DNA from: Sutterella massiliensis
GTDB taxonomy: Bacteria; Pseudomonadota; Gammaproteobacteria; Burkholderiales; Burkholderiaceae_F
NCBI RefSeq assembly: GCF_016899755.1
Contig: NZ_JACJJC010000020.1
Location: forward strand, 1-35,506
Reading direction: 5' to 3'
DNA: 35,506 nucleotides
Part shown: positions 34,619 to 35,506 of the stretch, one piece after another
How the letters are laid out: every line of letters starts with the position of its first letter
Numbering within the stretch: the stretch's first letter is position 1
The notes under the pieces: generated by a model
What the model was told of the DNA's origin: nothing
The model's input: the letters and a program-made list of their open reading frames with translations, nothing else
The model's database searches: none
Position numbers and translations under genes: made by a program

Positions 34619-35397
34619 GAGATTCAGGTCTCCTTGGGAGAAGGAAAACGCACGTACAAGCAGCAACCGTCCGCGTCAAGCAGCAAAAGAAGCGGTTTGG
34701 GATTGGATCGGGACAGACGGAGAAAGAACGACGCAACGGCTGCGCGGGCTTTGAGCGAGTGTCGGGCCAAGGGAGGTTGATGCTTGTCGGCGTCGTTTTT
34801 TATTGCATTTTGCTGCCAGTTTATTTGGGGTATTTACTGAGATTACCATATCCCAAACACCAAATCGTTTTCCCTAAATCGCCATAACGGTTTGTCTTTA
34901 CGTCCTTTCACGGTGTCTTCGCTCATTTCTCATAATCGCCTGAAAACTAACGAAACACGGAACTTTCCAAAATGATGCGTAAATCGCGCCCGATGCATAC
35001 CGACCCAAAGCGCTTGCGAGAGAAGCCGTTCGAATGCATCAAACGGCATCCGATTCTTCATTCGACCGAGGTTTCCGTTATTCGGGAAGCTGCTTTCCCC
35101 ATATCGAACGCCGTTCGCACCAAGCGAACGTACCGCAACCCGAGCGGGCGCCCTACGTGTTGCCCGCAGCGGCGCAGGACAAAGCGTCGACAGGGAACGG
35201 CATTTTTTGCTGCGTCCGTGACGACTGCTCGCGTATCTTCAGCGCACCTCAAGATGACGCGCACTCGCGCGCAGCACCGCTTCCGTGAGGCGCTCGAGAA
35301 GCGTTGAGCGGATCGCCGCACACTGCCAATAAAGGTGCACGTCAACGGGGTTAAACTAGTTGAAGAGAAGTCTTCCGAAACTACCAGGGGGACTTCT
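34619..35397. other. 779-bp spacer upstream of dmsA, before the IS607-like element
   Basis: The first 300 bases must hold the dms promoter; 34790-34960 is AT-rich. An inverted repeat TTGGGGTAT-N14-ATATCCCAA (34825-34833 and 34848-34856, one wobble) lies about 210 bp before the DmsA start and could bind a regulator. Positions 34970-35340 have open frames on both strands but no convincing gene. A minus-strand frame reading LLERLTEAVLRASARHLEVR near 35240-35330 might be the end of a lost gene. Confidence 0.4.
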
Positions 35398-35506
35398 ATG
35401 CTCTGCTCGATTGGCATTATCGCCAAGCACTACGGTGTTTCTCCCAGTACGATCAGGCGCTGGGCCCAACGCGGTCTGATCAAGGTCGCCTGCCGTACAT
35501 TCGGCG
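35398..35506 (+). mobile_element. IS607-type serine recombinase, N-terminal start only (cut by right edge)
   Basis: An ATG after AGGGGGA encodes MLCSIGIIAKHYGVSPSTIRRW and continues RGLIKVACRTFG to the window end. This is the MerR-like helix-turn-helix that begins IS607-family recombinases (and some excisionase-like proteins). The catalytic domain lies outside the window. The left end of the element would be in the 60 bases upstream of this start. Confidence 0.65.

Overview
The window looks like accessory chromosome of a GC-rich, anaerobic or microaerophilic Gram-negative, most likely a Burkholderiales gut bacterium of the Sutterella/Parasutterella type. This is inferred from gene content: Tat-exported molybdoenzymes, an export-type flavoprotein reductase paired with a tetraheme cytochrome, an H-NS family protein, a type V autotransporter and a C69 dipeptidase. 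No rRNA or tRNA gene was seen, so the placement is an inference.

Left part (1-5030): a cut-off gene of unknown function abuts a truncated FMN/FAD flavoprotein reductase, which is divergent from an intact LysR regulator. A frameshifted second LysR remnant follows, then an ATPase of the DUF234 type with three back-to-back 15-bp palindromes in front of it. Next comes a chimeric scar in which a TetR fragment is joined to a copy of the LysR 3' end. This part has been repeatedly rearranged.

Middle-left (5043-14060): a secreted Ntn-type C69 dipeptidase with terminator hairpins. A TetR regulator is divergent from a Tat-exported FAD reductase subunit (with one frameshift) and its periplasmic tetraheme cytochrome c. 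Further right are a 5'-truncated IS1634/IS4-like transposase abutting the stop codon of an AspT/YidE-type transporter, the last codons of a Dcu-type carrier with its terminator, and an orphan Tat leader.

Centre (14073-22784, minus strand): a six-gene respiratory operon. In transcription order it encodes a Tat-exported molybdopterin oxidoreductase, a four-cluster ferredoxin subunit, a DmsC-like membrane anchor, a TorD-like chaperone, a NapG-like ferredoxin, and an unusual fusion of a NapH-like membrane ferredoxin with a GltD-like FAD/NAD(P) oxidoreductase. The set suggests two electron entries to one terminal reductase, the quinol pool and cytoplasmic NAD(P)H. The substrate is unknown; the catalytic subunit resembles the acetylene hydratase/catechol dehydroxylase side of the family more than DmsA.

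Right part (23439-35506): a left-handed beta-helix acetyltransferase, an orphan b-type cytochrome, an H-NS-like protein, and a 1704-residue autotransporter whose signal peptide region carries an 11-bp G tract, a likely phase-variation switch. An AT-rich spacer is followed by a classical DmsA-DmsB pair without a DmsC gene, and by the first codons of an IS607-type recombinase at the right edge.

The themes are modular anaerobic respiration (at least four reductase modules, two of them broken) and extensive gene decay around regulator-reductase pairs. The best candidates for something new are the NapH-GltD fusion operon, the palindrome array before the ATPase, and the phase-variable autotransporter.
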